Source of the DNA: Cymodocea nodosa
Lineage: Eukaryota > Streptophyta > Magnoliopsida > Alismatales > Cymodoceaceae
NCBI GenBank assembly: GCA_036874045.1
Contig: CM072337.1
Coordinates: forward strand, 7,564,001 to 7,628,000
DNA: 64,000 nt
Reading direction: 5' to 3'
Of this stretch, positions 11,521 through 22,760 are shown piece by piece. The number at the start of each line of letters is the position of its first letter. Within the stretch, counting starts at the first letter, position 1. The position numbers were made by a program, and so were the translations under genes. Below the pieces are notes generated by a model. The model ran no database searches and was not told where the DNA came from. It saw nothing but the letters and a program-made list of their open reading frames with translations.

Positions 11521-12813
11521 AATTTTCGGATGCTTCCAACTGAAACATTTCGAAAACAACACACATGTTTAACATTATCTTGAGAACATTGTAAACTATT
11601 TGAACATTTTGTCCTTTGAATCTAAAATAGTTTATTTGTCTTTTTAAATTATTTAATCAAGATTTAAAGAGGACATTAATTAAGATTAACTAAGATTTGT
11701 ATTCTAAAATATATTAATCTGTTTTCGACATTGTTAATCCTCCCCCTACAAATATACTTCAAATATATTCAATCAAAATATAAAATATACTTCTAGTGAC
11801 AATAGATGTTAAGTATAACTATACTTTTAAATTTTCTTTTCAAAGACTTCTGTTATTCTGACATCATCAAAAATGATTTCCAGAATCAATTCCTACTGTA
11901 TATGAATCAAAACACAAGTTTGAATTTAATGTGATTAATTCAAGGAGAATAAAAAAATGTATCTCAAATAAACATTTTCAAAAGTACTAATGTTGATTCA
12001 ATAAATCAGTAGTCATATTGGTAGAAACTATATGCGATTCAAAGATATCTGTAATTAATGAAACAACATTTTTTTTTTTTCAAAATAGTGAATATTGATA
12101 ATTTTCTTTAAAAATTAGTTTGAAAAGCTTGAATCATATAAGAGCTTTCTAATGTACCCATGTAATGAGCTTTCAGTCAACAATCCCATATCTGATTAGG
12201 ACCTTAGGTTGCCAGATTTAAAGAATCCTTTTTCAGGACAACAATCCTTACATACCTATCTGCTCAAGTACAAAAGGCTCGTGATCAAACTGATCAATAA
12301 ACTCTCAAAGATTTTCACTTTGTAAGTACTTTTTATTTTAAGCATAGTATATATGTATTCCATTAATACAGATGCAATAAAACACAAATCTCATACAATT
12401 TTTACTTCTATGATTGTATTGAGAATATGAATCAATTTCAATAAGCTTACACTTTTGATTAACAGTTTAAGATGAGTTACATATAACTTATTCTACAAGT
12501 TTAATCAATTAAGTCAAATTTATGCATGATCATATGCATTTTCCTTGATTCAAAGAAAACATTTAATCAAAATTTCAGAATGTCAGAAGTATTTAATGTT
12601 TTTCATTTATACTTCCACTTAAAATCGTAAAAACCATTAAAATTGATAAACTACTTAAAATTAATAAGATACTACTATGATTTTACAGTAAATAGATAGT
12701 ATCTTAAGTAGCAGTTTAGATATTACTTTAGATATTTATGATAAGTATATAATATCTATAAGGTGAACAACATCATCAATAATATTTATCTTTTTATGTG
12801 GAGTTTAAGCATT
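11521..12813 (-). other. A1 non-coding spacer between pol and ORF3
   Basis: This is AT-rich with no ORF. The segment at about 12,135-12,180 (element strand TACATGGGTACATTAGAAAG) also occurs at 62,905-62,960, inside Gypsy element D3, so it is a module shared by two superfamilies. Confidence 0.6.
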
Positions 12814-13850
12814 TTACACATCACATAGCCTACAAATACCTAAATTTAATCTAATGTTGTAGAATGTATTTTCGTCTAGAGGTTTTGTAAATATATCAGC
12901 TAATTGATTTTTACTAGACACAAATTCTAATTTAATTTTTCCTTTAATTACGTTATCTCTTAGAAAATGATGTCTAACCTCTATATGCTTTGCTCTTTAC
13001 AATAGTTATCCATTTGATCATTATTAAATCCAGTTCCATGATCATTCCTAAGTTTTTGAATAGAGACACTCTACTCATTTTGAACAAAATTGCAAAACAT
13101 TTTAAATTTTTCAAAAACTTCTGTCTTAGATGCTAGAAAATATACCCAAGTGTATCTAGAGAAGTCATCTACTAAAACAAATACATACCGTTTACCACCA
13201 AGACTCATGATTCTTGTTGGTCCAAATAGATCCATATGTATAAGTTCTAAGACTCTCTTGCTTGAAATATTAGTTTTAGATTTAAAAGAGTTTTTGTGAA
13301 GTTTACCTAACTCACATGCATCACACATAAAGTCCTTTGAGTATTTAATCTTTGGTAAACCACTCACTAAATGTTTTCTAGATAGTTTATGTAACAGTTT
13401 CATATTTATATGCCCAATCCTTCTATGCCATAGATATGCATCTCTAGTTTCAGCTAGCAAACATGAATTTAAATCAACTACACTAGAAGGTAAAGATAAA
13501 ATACATACAGAACCTTTTCTTTTAGCAATAAACTTAATTTCATTTGTATTTTTATCAATTATTTTGCATACATTATCTTCAAACACTACATGATATCCAT
13601 TTTTAGTTAGTTTTATGACACTCAGCAAATTAAATCCTAGGTTTTCTACATATAGTACATTCGAAATAACATAAGTATGAGTTATTTGAACATTGCACAT
13701 ACCTATGATTTTATCTTTGCTTTTGTTTCCAAATGTTACACTTCCTTTCATGGTATTTGTAAAATTTTGTAATAGACTTTTCTGTCTGGTCATGTGACTT
13801 GACGCTCCACTGTCCAAGATCCATTTTGATGTTGTTTCCTCCTGCAACAC
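12814..13850 (-). pseudogene. A1 protease, truncated integrase and RNase H tail (RT deleted)
   Basis: The protease site reads WILDSGASSHMT (near 13,820). It is followed by the GAG-pre-integrase zinc motif (WHRRIGH, then CDACELGK), an integrase core with first catalytic Asp at HMDLFGP and second at RNDHG. Just past YCKEQSI the sequence jumps to the very end of RNase H: AKHIEVRHHFLRDN, NQLADIFTKPLDE, then the stop at 12,814. The rest of integrase, all of reverse transcriptase and most of RNase H, about 2 kb in C1, are missing. Both sides of the join share GCAAAGCATA, so the deletion probably ran through a 10-bp repeat. A TAG after QNE is a second lesion. The element cannot copy itself. Confidence 0.88.
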
Positions 13851-13853
13851 AAA

Positions 13854-16111
13854 TTAAGAAAAACTTTTTCTTGGTACCCAATGTTGTTGAGGACCAAGTT
13901 CATTGAACACATATTTCTTCTTGTTGTTTAAAAATAGTTTAACATTATCATTTATATTCTTATTAGTTGTAAGTACTATTAATTTATCATTAACTTCATA
14001 CTCACATATAGCATTATCGCTTTTACAATCATTCTTTTTGTTTTCAGATGTAGTATAATCAAGACCAAACAGATTTTTATCAGATGTTAATTTATTTTGG
14101 TCATGCCTGTACATTTCAGTAAGTTCATACCAAGATTTTGTACTTGTATTAACATTTTCCGTACATACAAAATCTTTTTCTGCACAAGAATTTTTAGTTT
14201 TATCATATGCAGAATGAGTAATTGGTCTAATACTAGTGTATTGAATTACATGCTTAGGTTTTTGAATTTTCAGTTTACTACAATTGTCTGAAATTTTAGA
14301 AACATTAGAAACTGAATTTCCAGAACAAGAAACAAGATTTTTAGAAACATTAATAGTCATGTTAGAAGTACAATTTTACAAATCACATTGATTTATATTA
14401 TTACTACATGATTCATCCCTTAAGTACCTACTTCTACATATTTATTACATTGTTTCATAATAAAAGGAATTTTAGTCTTAGATTTACTTGAACTGCAACT
14501 AATAAATCCTTTATTGGCTTGAGATTCAGGATATTCAGGATAATCAAATCCTAAGCCAAATTTATAAGACACCGCAGGGGTACTAGTTAGTTTGTCTAAC
14601 TTAGTTTAACTTAAATTCCATTTCTCAATGGTACAATTTAAATCTTGCTCTCTCAGTTTTAATTTATCTATCTCTAATTCAAGTTCATTTATATTGTTTC
14701 TTAACATTTCATTTTCAGATTCTATCTTTAATTTTTTAGCATTTATATTCTGTATTTGTTCATGCAAGATACATTCATTAAATCTAAATTTTTGCAAATC
14801 TCTAGCATGATTTTCATTATCACATTTAAACTTTTCTAAAGTAGTGGACAGGAAACAATTTTCTTCTTCCATAATGGATGAAGATTTTCTAATATTCTTA
14901 TTTTCCAGTTTACATACTTTAAGTTTTTGTAATAATGCATGATAAGCACATAATAATTCATAAAAGTTGAAATCTGAATGACTTTCAGGATCAGATATTA
15001 CCTCAGACTCATCTGCCATGAAGCACACATGAGCTACGTCTTCTAACTCTTGTTCTCCTTCTAAATGTGAAGATTTTGTTGTTGATTCCTCAGATTCAGA
15101 CTCGTCAGACATGTCATCCCAAGTGACCTTCAAAGCTTTTTTCTTGTAAAACTTTTTCTGAGTTTTCTGAGCCGTCTTCTTTTGATTTGTCCTACTTTGC
15201 TTTTCATTTTTCCTCATAGCACAATCTGGAGAAAGATGTCCAGGTTTCTTACAGTTGTAACATACATACTTTCTAGATGAAGAATTCTTGTCATTTAGTG
15301 ATTTTGATGTTGAGGGTTTATCATTTTTGTTCCTTTGCTGTTTCCTAGCTTTTCATGCTTTCTTGAATTTCCTAGTCAGCAAAATCAAATCCTCATCAGA
15401 ATCAGTAGATATATCAGAATCTGAATTAATTTCGAAGGTTATTTCTTTCTTCATTTTTAGTTTGTTGTGACTCAGTGATTCATTTAATTGAACTTCATAA
15501 GCTGTTAAATTTCTTATAAGTTCATTCATAGTATAAACATTTAAATCTCGTGATTCCTCAATTGATGTTACTTTCTGAGACCATTTAGAACTTAGGGATT
15601 TGAGAATTTTCCTCACCAAATCCTTCTGTTCAAAATTCTTTCCTAAACATTTTAAGGAGTTTATGATATCGAGAAATCTGGAAAGCATCTTAGAAACATT
15701 TTTGTCTTCATGCATCTTAAAGAGTTCAAACTTATGAATCAACATGTTTATTTTAGTCTCTTTAACTTGAGAAGTACCTTCATGTGAAACTTCTAATGCA
15801 TGCCACACCTCATAAGCAGATTTATATGCCGACACTTTACTGAACTGTTCATAACTCAATGCACAAAATAAAATATTTAAGCCCTTAGCATTCAAAGTTT
15901 CATTTTCTTTTTCAGTAATTGTCCAAGTATTATAAGGAGTAGTTAACGAAGTATATGGTTTAGAAATTATGAACCACAACTTATGATCTATACTTTAAAG
16001 AAAAATAGTCATCCTATATTTCCAATATTCAAAATGTATTCCATCAAATAAAGGAGGATGATTAAGATTTTTGCCTTCATATAAAAAAAAATTACCATTT
16101 CTAGTAGCCAT
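13854..16111 (-). pseudogene. A1 gag polyprotein, Sirevirus type (broken)
   Basis: This is the structural protein that would form the virus-like particle. ATG 16,111 opens MATRNGNF, about 190 bases after the primer site. The capsid-like region contains FDGIHFEYWKYRM, EVWHALEVSHEGTSQVKE and FLDIINSLKCLGK (UBN2-type gag). A CCHC knuckle CYNCKKPGHLSPDC lies just before 15,217. Next come ALKVTWDDMSDESE, the TWDD motif common in Sirevirus gag, and a long coiled-coil-like stretch (14,606-14,950). The frame has stops after TIFL (about 15,990), after RKFKKA (15,353) and at 14,606, and a degraded linker (13,854-14,360) leads to protease. Confidence 0.85.
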
Positions 16112-16297
16112 CTTACCTTAAAATTTTCAACCTATTTGATTTTAAATAGTCTAAAAACTTTAAAACAACTTGAGCCTTAAATCAAGAGAATTAAATGTAT
16201 GCTCAGATATTAATTTTTGTTTAAAAACAAGGAAGGTAGAATAAGCAATGATATTAAATAAGTTGGTATCGATTTTATATCAAAGATTATTAACAAA

Positions 16298-16309
16298 GCT
16301 CTGATACCA
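16298..16309 (-). other. Primer binding site of Copia A1 (tRNA-iMet type)
   Basis: On the element strand TGGTATCAGAGC begins two bases after the 5' LTR end (CCTACA). It is complementary to the 3' end of plant initiator methionine tRNA and fixes the orientation of the element. Confidence 0.93.
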
Positions 16310-16311
16310 CT

Positions 16312-18015
16312 TGTAGGATCGTATGGCCATACAAGAGGAGGGGTGAATTGTGTATTTTTAATATTTTCTGAAATATAATTGAAACTTTAAAACTCAAAAA
16401 CAAGTTGAGACATTGTTTTCATAAAATCATTTTTATTCAAGGTTTCAATTATAATATACAATTCAATTCTCCTTAGAAATTGTAGATGCAATTATAACTC
16501 GATACCATGTATCATCTAAACAATTTCATAACTACAAACAGAGAAAACTAATTTACGGAATTTAAAACATTTCTCCCTGTTTGAGATCTTTCTTCTTCTT
16601 CTTCTTCTTTCTTCTTTAGTGACGAATATCTTGTCTTTCTCTACTTCACCGAATTTGCTTTCACTTGATACTTCAAATCTTCAGCGACATAAATTTAACC
16701 TTTTCTACTTCACTGAATTTTCTTCCACTTGAGAGATTTTGCCCAAAGAGGTGTTTTTGATCCTTGAAAAAGATTTTTCTTTTGGTGTGCAGGGATAGTT
16801 TGATCAACGAAAATTCTATGCCTTTTATACTATATCTTCATTTCATGCATATCCTTCACGTTTAACCACTACCAATTTTCCACTTCTCCACGTCTTTACT
16901 TTTTCCTTCATCGAAACACACACGTTCTAACCCACGTTTATATTTCAAATTTTCTTTAATCATCAGTCCTGGATCTCTGAAAAATTTCCTGCAAAATAAA
17001 CTTTCTCGTCCAAAAATTTTTCATCAGTGTAATAAGAAGTCGTTACTTTAATGTTAACTAAACGAGTAACACAAGTATATATATATAACTTAATGTTTCT
17101 AACTTAATTAGTTCCTCATGTGCCATTTCACGTGACAAGTACTGTAGCTAACTCAACGAACTGAGTTCGTGGTGTTATACTAACTCAACGAACCATCTTA
17201 ACCTTTCTTTCGGAAGGTTAAACGATAACTCACCGAAAACAATTTAAGTTTTGGATAGTTACAATTGTAAGTCACTAAAAAACTCTTTATATTATAAAAC
17301 TAGTGAGACACGTGTCAAGACCTGAAAACATGACTTAAGTTACCTTTCGGATAGTTAGGACTGTAAGTCTCCGAAAAAACTTTAACTCACTGATTTAGTA
17401 ATAAACAAATGTTTTTATAAGAAGAATTTTACCACGTGCAAAAATAACAACTTAAGTTTATAACGCTAACCTAACACGTTGCCTTAGTGTTCAATATAGC
17501 AACTCAACGTGTTTAGTTATGTTAACTTAATGAGTTAAACATGTGCACCTCACGTGATACAATATAACATTTGTAACTTATAGTTTTACCATGTGTATAA
17601 CACTAACTTAACGAGTTCGTCTCTTCTTTTACTCACTAACTTAACGAGTTATCACGTGACCTATTTTAACCTTTAAGCCTCTAACTTAACGAGTTCTCTC
17701 ATGACCTCTATACAAACAAAACTCTAACTTAACGAGTTGTCTAAACGTGCACTGTTCATGATATAGAAGATGTGACTTTAAAACATATCATGCTTTTCAT
17801 TAAAAACACACATTAACTTAACATTTAGCTAAATGAGAAATTAATGCAACGAAACGACTAGTTATTAACTTCAGATCCAATACAGACAAGTATTTATATC
17901 AGTAAGCTTTTTCTATATTAATTGATGATTTTAATTTCTTTTCACAAGCAATAGTAATTGAGCAAATATGATTATTTTCATTCAGCACACATCATCAAAA
18001 CAAAAATACTTAACA
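16312..18015 (-). repeat. 5' LTR of Copia A1 (1,704 bp)
   Basis: It matches 6,769-8,469 along its length with scattered substitutions. A TATA box GTATAAAAGG lies at 16,830-16,821 on the element strand. Upstream of it (17,040-17,830) is the array of TAACTTAACGAG, TTTCGGATAGTTA and CACGTG motifs. It ends next to the ATTTC target duplication. Confidence 0.93.
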
Positions 18016-18020
18016 ATTTC

Positions 18021-18238
18021 ATTTTTGCATCAACCGGGTGGGAGGGCATTGCACATGATTGTCGAGTACTTAAGCATGCAATGTTTGATCCATGTCACAA
18101 ATTTCCTAATCCACCTGTAGGTACTATATTTTCAATTTATTAATAACATTGTAAGTTTACCTTGAACATATTTTTGAACTAATATTGTTGTCAAATTTAT
18201 AGGTAAGTACTACTTGGTTGACTTTGGCTATCCAAATG
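18021..18238 (+). pseudogene. Harbinger transposase, middle part with intron
   Basis: The reading resumes on the far side of A1 with FASTGWEGIAHDCRVL, containing the second catalytic Asp of the DDE triad. An 82-bp intron (18,121-18,202) begins GTACTA, ends TTATAG and keeps the frame. The exon after it reads KYYLVDFGYPN and is cut at 18,238 by the solo LTR E. The flanks on each side of both insertions join in frame once the duplicated bases are discounted. Confidence 0.88.
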
Positions 18239-19445
18239 TGTTAGGTTTTTAATTTTGATGATATATGCTTTATTAACGTATTGAAATAAGTTTACATAAT
18301 ATTCTTTAAGTATAATAGTTAACAGATCATCGGAAAGTTTCATTTTTACGTCGGATAAATTAAAGATTTCCGAATAGTTAGATTTGCAATAGTTAAACTT
18401 TCAGATAGTTAACATTTCATTTTTGTCGAATACTTTATGTTAAAAACTTGTATAGTTAAGTTATCTGCACGTTTGTTTTTAATGTTTTAAGTTGTCACGT
18501 GTTTTCCATGTGCGTTCGGTAATGAAAAATCGAATAGTTAGATAATTGTTCGAGTTTTTTATATGCATGGATAGGTAACTGTTCGAGTTTTATAAAAGGA
18601 CTAACGAACAGATAAGTTTCCTTGTTTAGTCACATGTTTTGTAGGTGCAAAAACTTGAAGAGTTAAAGGATAAGTGTTTGAGTTTTGACAGGAGTTAAAG
18701 GATAAATGTTCGACTAAATCGAAGACTTAGAAGATATTCTATAAGACTCTAGGAAGATAAAGTTTCGATGTATCTACGAGTGGAGATCGTGGAAACTCAA
18801 AATGTTAGTGAAGAAAGTGGAAATTTAAATAGAAAGTAATTTGGATTAAAGAGAAAATTAGTACGTGGATTATGAATTATAGATTGTGGATCAAGTGGAT
18901 GAACATGCTAAACGTGAAAGACAACAGAGTTCGACTACTAATAGAGAGTATGAGCTACATTACAACAAAGGATCTCAATCTCAAAAACCAAGTCTGAATA
19001 TTCAATCTAGATCCCTAACTGAAAAGTTAAGTTTGAATATTCATATTCTGAAAAGTTCTCCAACATCAAAAGAAGTTCAAAATTCCAAGCAATTTTAGAA
19101 AAGGAGCTGCAAACGTAAGAAGTCTGGAAATTTGACAACTAGAGAAGAAGGGATACAGAAGCTGAGCAAAGAGAAATAAAAGAGCTGTGTGCATAAAGAT
19201 CAGGTTTTATACAATTCAAAATTAGTTTTGAAAAAGAGCTTTGTTTTCCTATTTGAATTGTATATCAAAAATTACTGTATCAAAACCGTCAAGAAGGGAA
19301 TTGAGCTGAAAAGATATTGTAAATTCTGTCTTGAAATAAAAGAATAGAATTTCATTTACAAGTGTTTTGTGCTCTTGTTTTATCCGCTAGTTTAATTACT
19401 AAAGATACAATTCACCCCCCCTCTTGTGATACAGACGATCCTACA
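18239..19445 (+). mobile_element. Solo LTR E of a Copia-type element (1,207 bp)
   Basis: It starts TGTTAGG and ends GATCCTACA, flanked by a perfect target duplication AAATG (18,234-18,238 and 19,446-19,450). There is no internal region, so this is the scar of LTR-LTR recombination. The 3' end (CACCCCCCCTCTTGTG, then GATCCTACA) resembles family A LTRs. Interior motifs at 18,320-18,720 (GTTCGAGTTTT, AAAGGATAAGTG, TTGTCACGTG) closely resemble the D2 LTR at 51,650-52,060. Confidence 0.9.
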
Positions 19446-19450
19446 AAATG

Positions 19451-19881
19451 CAATTGGTTTTCTTGCACCATACAAGACCACTAGGTATCACTTACTAGAA
19501 TTTCAATCCTCACAACCACACGGTGCAGAGGAGCATTTCAATTATTTACATTCTTCTTTGAAGAATGTTGTTGAGCGTGCATTTGGAGTATTGAAGAGGA
19601 GGTGGCACATTTTGAATCATATGCCACCATTTCCATACACTACTCAAGTAAAGTTAGTGGTTGCTTACATGGTCTTACACAACTTCATAATTGATCAAAA
19701 GTCTATAATGGATCAAGAAACATTATCAATCAATCAAGATGAAGAACCTATTGAAGTTCATGATCAAGAAATGTTAACAAGTACCAACTATGAAGTTCCT
19801 CTTATGTTAGACGAGTTGGACATGGGTACTATGCATGACAACATTAGGGATCTAATAATGCAAAATGAATGCTTTGTTTGA
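19451..19881 (+). pseudogene. Harbinger transposase, C-terminal part
   Basis: After the solo LTR the reading continues AIGFLAPYKTTRYHL, then LKNVVERAFGVLKRRW with the catalytic Glu of the DDE triad, HMPPFPYTTQVKLVVA and MVLHNFII, which are all hallmark Harbinger transposase blocks. It ends at the stop at 19,879-19,881 after an acidic tail. This part has no internal stop. Taken with the other pieces, all three catalytic residues are still present although the frame is broken upstream. Confidence 0.9.
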
Positions 19882-20085
19882 TAACTCAAATTTCAAACAT
19901 TTTATTCCATTGTTTTGTTATTTCTATTGTTTAAATGTTATCTTTATTGTTCAAATATGATTTGTAGTATAAATTGGTCTGTATTGTTATTATTCCATTA
20001 TTGAATGTCATTTGTATTGCTTAAATATTTCTAGTGTTTGAATGTTATTTGTTATTATTGGACTTCTCTAATGTTTGCTAACAAA

Positions 20086-20879
20086 ATGTACATGAATCTC
20101 TTAAGGGGAGAACAAGCATCGAAACGTGTCCCAAAGATAAGCGCTCCTAGAGTAGCATGGGAAGATGATCTAGTTACTACATTGCTAGATATTTGCATAG
20201 AGCTTGCTGACTTGGGACACAAATCTAGCACACACTTGGATGCAAAAGGATATGACTTATGCAAACAAAAATTATTAGAGAGGGTAGGAACGAGGCGAAC
20301 AAGATCGCACTTAAAGAATAAATTGGAAAAATTGAGGAAGGATTGACAATTGTGGAAAACAATTGGCTCCCAAACAAGTATCAAATGAAATCCTACAACT
20401 AAGACTTGGGAAGGTGTAGATGACATATGGTGGGAAAATTTTCAAAAGGTATGTAATTGTTCTATAATAATTTTGTTTGATAATTTTATTTCATTTCATT
20501 ATTCACCAACTTATTTGATAATTTTGTTTGATACATGTAGATTGAACCAAATTGTGAGAAATTTCGCTATTGAGGTATAAAATTTGCTGACAAGTTGGAG
20601 AGACTTTTTGATGGCACTATTATAGTAGGTGAGTCTGTTTATATCCCAAGCTCCAAAGTAAATCCATCCCAAAGTAGTGAGCAGATATTTATAGAGGATT
20701 TGAACGTGGAAGCGAACATCGACACACCCATTGTTAGAAGTACACCAACGTCGACATCCAGTACATCTTCTATAGGTAAAAGACGTCAACATGTTGCAAG
20801 CCTAAATAATCAGATTGATTCATTAGAGTTAATCATATTGAAATTTGAAGAACATAAACAGATGTATGATTATCCTTAA
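20086..20879 (+). pseudogene. Harbinger second ORF: Myb/SANT-like DNA-binding protein
   Basis: Harbinger elements encode a Myb/SANT-like partner that helps the transposase enter the nucleus and bind DNA. Here VAWEDDLVTTLLDICIE, SSTHLDAKGYDLC and RTRSHLKNKLEKLRKD are the typical trihelix-like blocks, followed by TKTWEGVDDIWWENFQK. A 92-bp intron (20,449-20,540; GTATGT to TGTAG) then leads to IEPNCEKFRY and a tail to 20,879. Two TGG codons have become TGA (after LRKD and after TSIK), and a third stop follows KFRY. The exact start is uncertain (ATG 20,086 or earlier). Confidence 0.8.
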
Positions 20880-21290
20880 TGGATCATGAAGCTTAAAGAG
20901 ATTGGATTTATAGAAGGCATAGAAATATGAGTGTATTGCATGTTGAAGTTTGAGAAACAAGTCACTCGAGAAAGCTTTCTAAAGGTAGAACCAGATTAAG
21001 TGAAGGTCCAATGACTAGAAATGACCTTCATGAATTGGAAGAGAACGTGGATGATATGAAGACTTTTAGTTACATGTATGAATATCTAAAAATTAGAAGA
21101 CTTCAATATTTTCAAGACATTTCTATTATTAGAAGACTTTAATGTTTTAACTTTAATTATTTTAACTTTATTACTTGTGTTTGAATGATTCATGAATGAA
21201 GACTTATGTTTGATGTTCATATATTTATAAATTTATTAATGTGTTTGAATGATGAATTGATTATTGAATAACGTTGTAATTTTTTTATTT
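20880..21290 (+). other. 3' flank of the Harbinger ORFs
   Basis: No coding region is seen. A short sequence ATTAGAAGACTT recurs near 21,092, 21,127 and 22,378. Confidence 0.4.
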
Positions 21291-22760
21291 TAATTTAAAA
21301 TAGAAAATGTAAAAAATAAAAAATGTCAGTCCAATCGAATTTAAGCTTCGATCAAACTAAAGGAAAAAATACCAAAAATAAAAAACATTGCTCTAATTGA
21401 AGCCTATATTTTCGATCAAACCAATGACACAATAAAAAATAAAAAAAACTTCAGTCAGGTCTAACTAGAGTTGAGATACGATTAGATTGACGACTAAAAT
21501 ACAAAATGTAAAAAATAAAAAACTTCGGTCCAACCGAATTTAAGCTTTGGTCAAATCGAAGGAAAAAATACCAAGAATAAAAAATATCGATCTGACCGAA
21601 GGTGAGATTAGATCAAACCAATAAAAAATAAAAAAAACTTTGGTCTGACCGAAGTTGAGATATGGTTAGACAGACGAATAAAATAAAAAAATAATAAATT
21701 TTGATTAGACCGAAGTTGGGTCAGACTGAAGAAAAATAATAATAAAATGTTAAAAAAAATCAAAAACTTCGATCAGACCGAAGTTGGGTCAGATTGAAGA
21801 AAAATAATAATAAAATGTTTAAAAAAATCAAAAATTTCGATCGGACCCAACTTCGATCCGACCAAATTGTTTTTAGTTTTTTATTTTTTTAATGGTATGA
21901 TTGTAACTTAACTTAGCTCCAACTTAAATTTTAATTTATTTCTTTCTTTCTTGGTCTAACTAAAACTCAACTTCGGTCCAACCGAAGTTTATGATTTTTT
22001 AAAATATTTTATTATTATTTTTCTTCGATTTGACAGAAGATAATCTTTGGTCCAACCGAAGTGTTTTATTTTCTTTATTTTTTCTTCGATTGGACCGAAT
22101 CTTAACTTCGGTCTAATCAAAGTTTATTATTTTTTATATTTATTTTTTTGATTTTAAATTAAAGTAAAAAATTAAAAATTTAACTTTTTCAACTCTCTCA
22201 CAAATCTTTAGATATGTTTTATCTAAATACATTTGACGTAATTTCACATATACAGTTGTCATTCTTGTTTAGATTCATTCTTTCACTATTATTTATTTAA
22301 CATTATGATCATTGATTCTTGTCATTATATTACATTAATTATTTTCATTCTTCTATGATTATAATAAGTTATTATTTATTAGAAGACTTTAATGTATTTA
22401 TATTTATTAATAATTATATTTATTATACATTATGATTATTTGTTATGTTATTATAACGTTAACTTATAACGCATTTATTACTGTTAACATTGATACAACT
22501 TATAATTATACTGTATTATTTATTTATTTAATGTTAATGTATTATAAATAAATAATGTATTATTGATTAAATGTTTATATAATAAATTATAAATTTTTAT
22601 TAGTATGTATCATCGATTTAAACTTACATATTGAAACCTTAATCTTATTATGTGTTACATTACCATAATCTTATAAATAATGATCACTGTGTATTAAAAA
22701 ATTGGGTCGAACCAGGCTAGCCTGTAATGGCCCAACCCAATTAACACTTTTAGACCGAAG
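21291..22760. repeat. AT-rich block of CTTCGGTC/GACCGAAG palindromes
   Basis: From 21,320 to 22,140 the sequence alternates A-rich spacers with motifs such as CTTCGGTCCAACCGAA, ATCGATCTGACCGAAGG and CTTCGATCAGACCGAAG, first in one orientation and then inverted (after 21,840), making a large imperfect inverted repeat. The right edge (22,735-22,755, CCAATTAACACTTTTAGA) resembles the end of the element at 1,236-1,946. The same palindromes occur inside Gypsy D1 (31,430-31,760) and D2 (48,400-48,620). No gene is present. Confidence 0.6.

Larger units (their letters stand above)
6769..18015 (-). mobile_element. Copia A1: Sirevirus-type LTR retrotransposon with ORF3
   Basis: This is a full-length minus-strand element. 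The 5' LTR is 16,312-18,015, the tRNA-iMet-type primer site 16,298-16,309, then gag, protease and a truncated integrase fused to the RNase H tail, a third ORF, the polypurine tract at 8,470-8,484 and the 3' LTR at 6,769-8,469. LTRs begin TGTTGAG and end CCTACA on the element strand. The target duplication is AATTC at 6,764-6,768 against ATTTC at 18,016-18,020 (one mismatch), inside the Harbinger transposase. The TWDD-containing gag, the doubled polypurine tract and an extra ORF after pol fit the Sirevirus lineage of Ty1/Copia. Internal deletion and stops make it non-autonomous. Confidence 0.93.

Noticed and set aside
16298..16311. Possible tRNA fragment
   Set aside because: Only the 12-base complement of a tRNA 3' end is present at an LTR edge, so it is a primer binding site.
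18886..19098. ORF inside solo LTR E
   Set aside because: It is short, has no homologue among the other LTRs and lies wholly within an LTR with clear boundaries.
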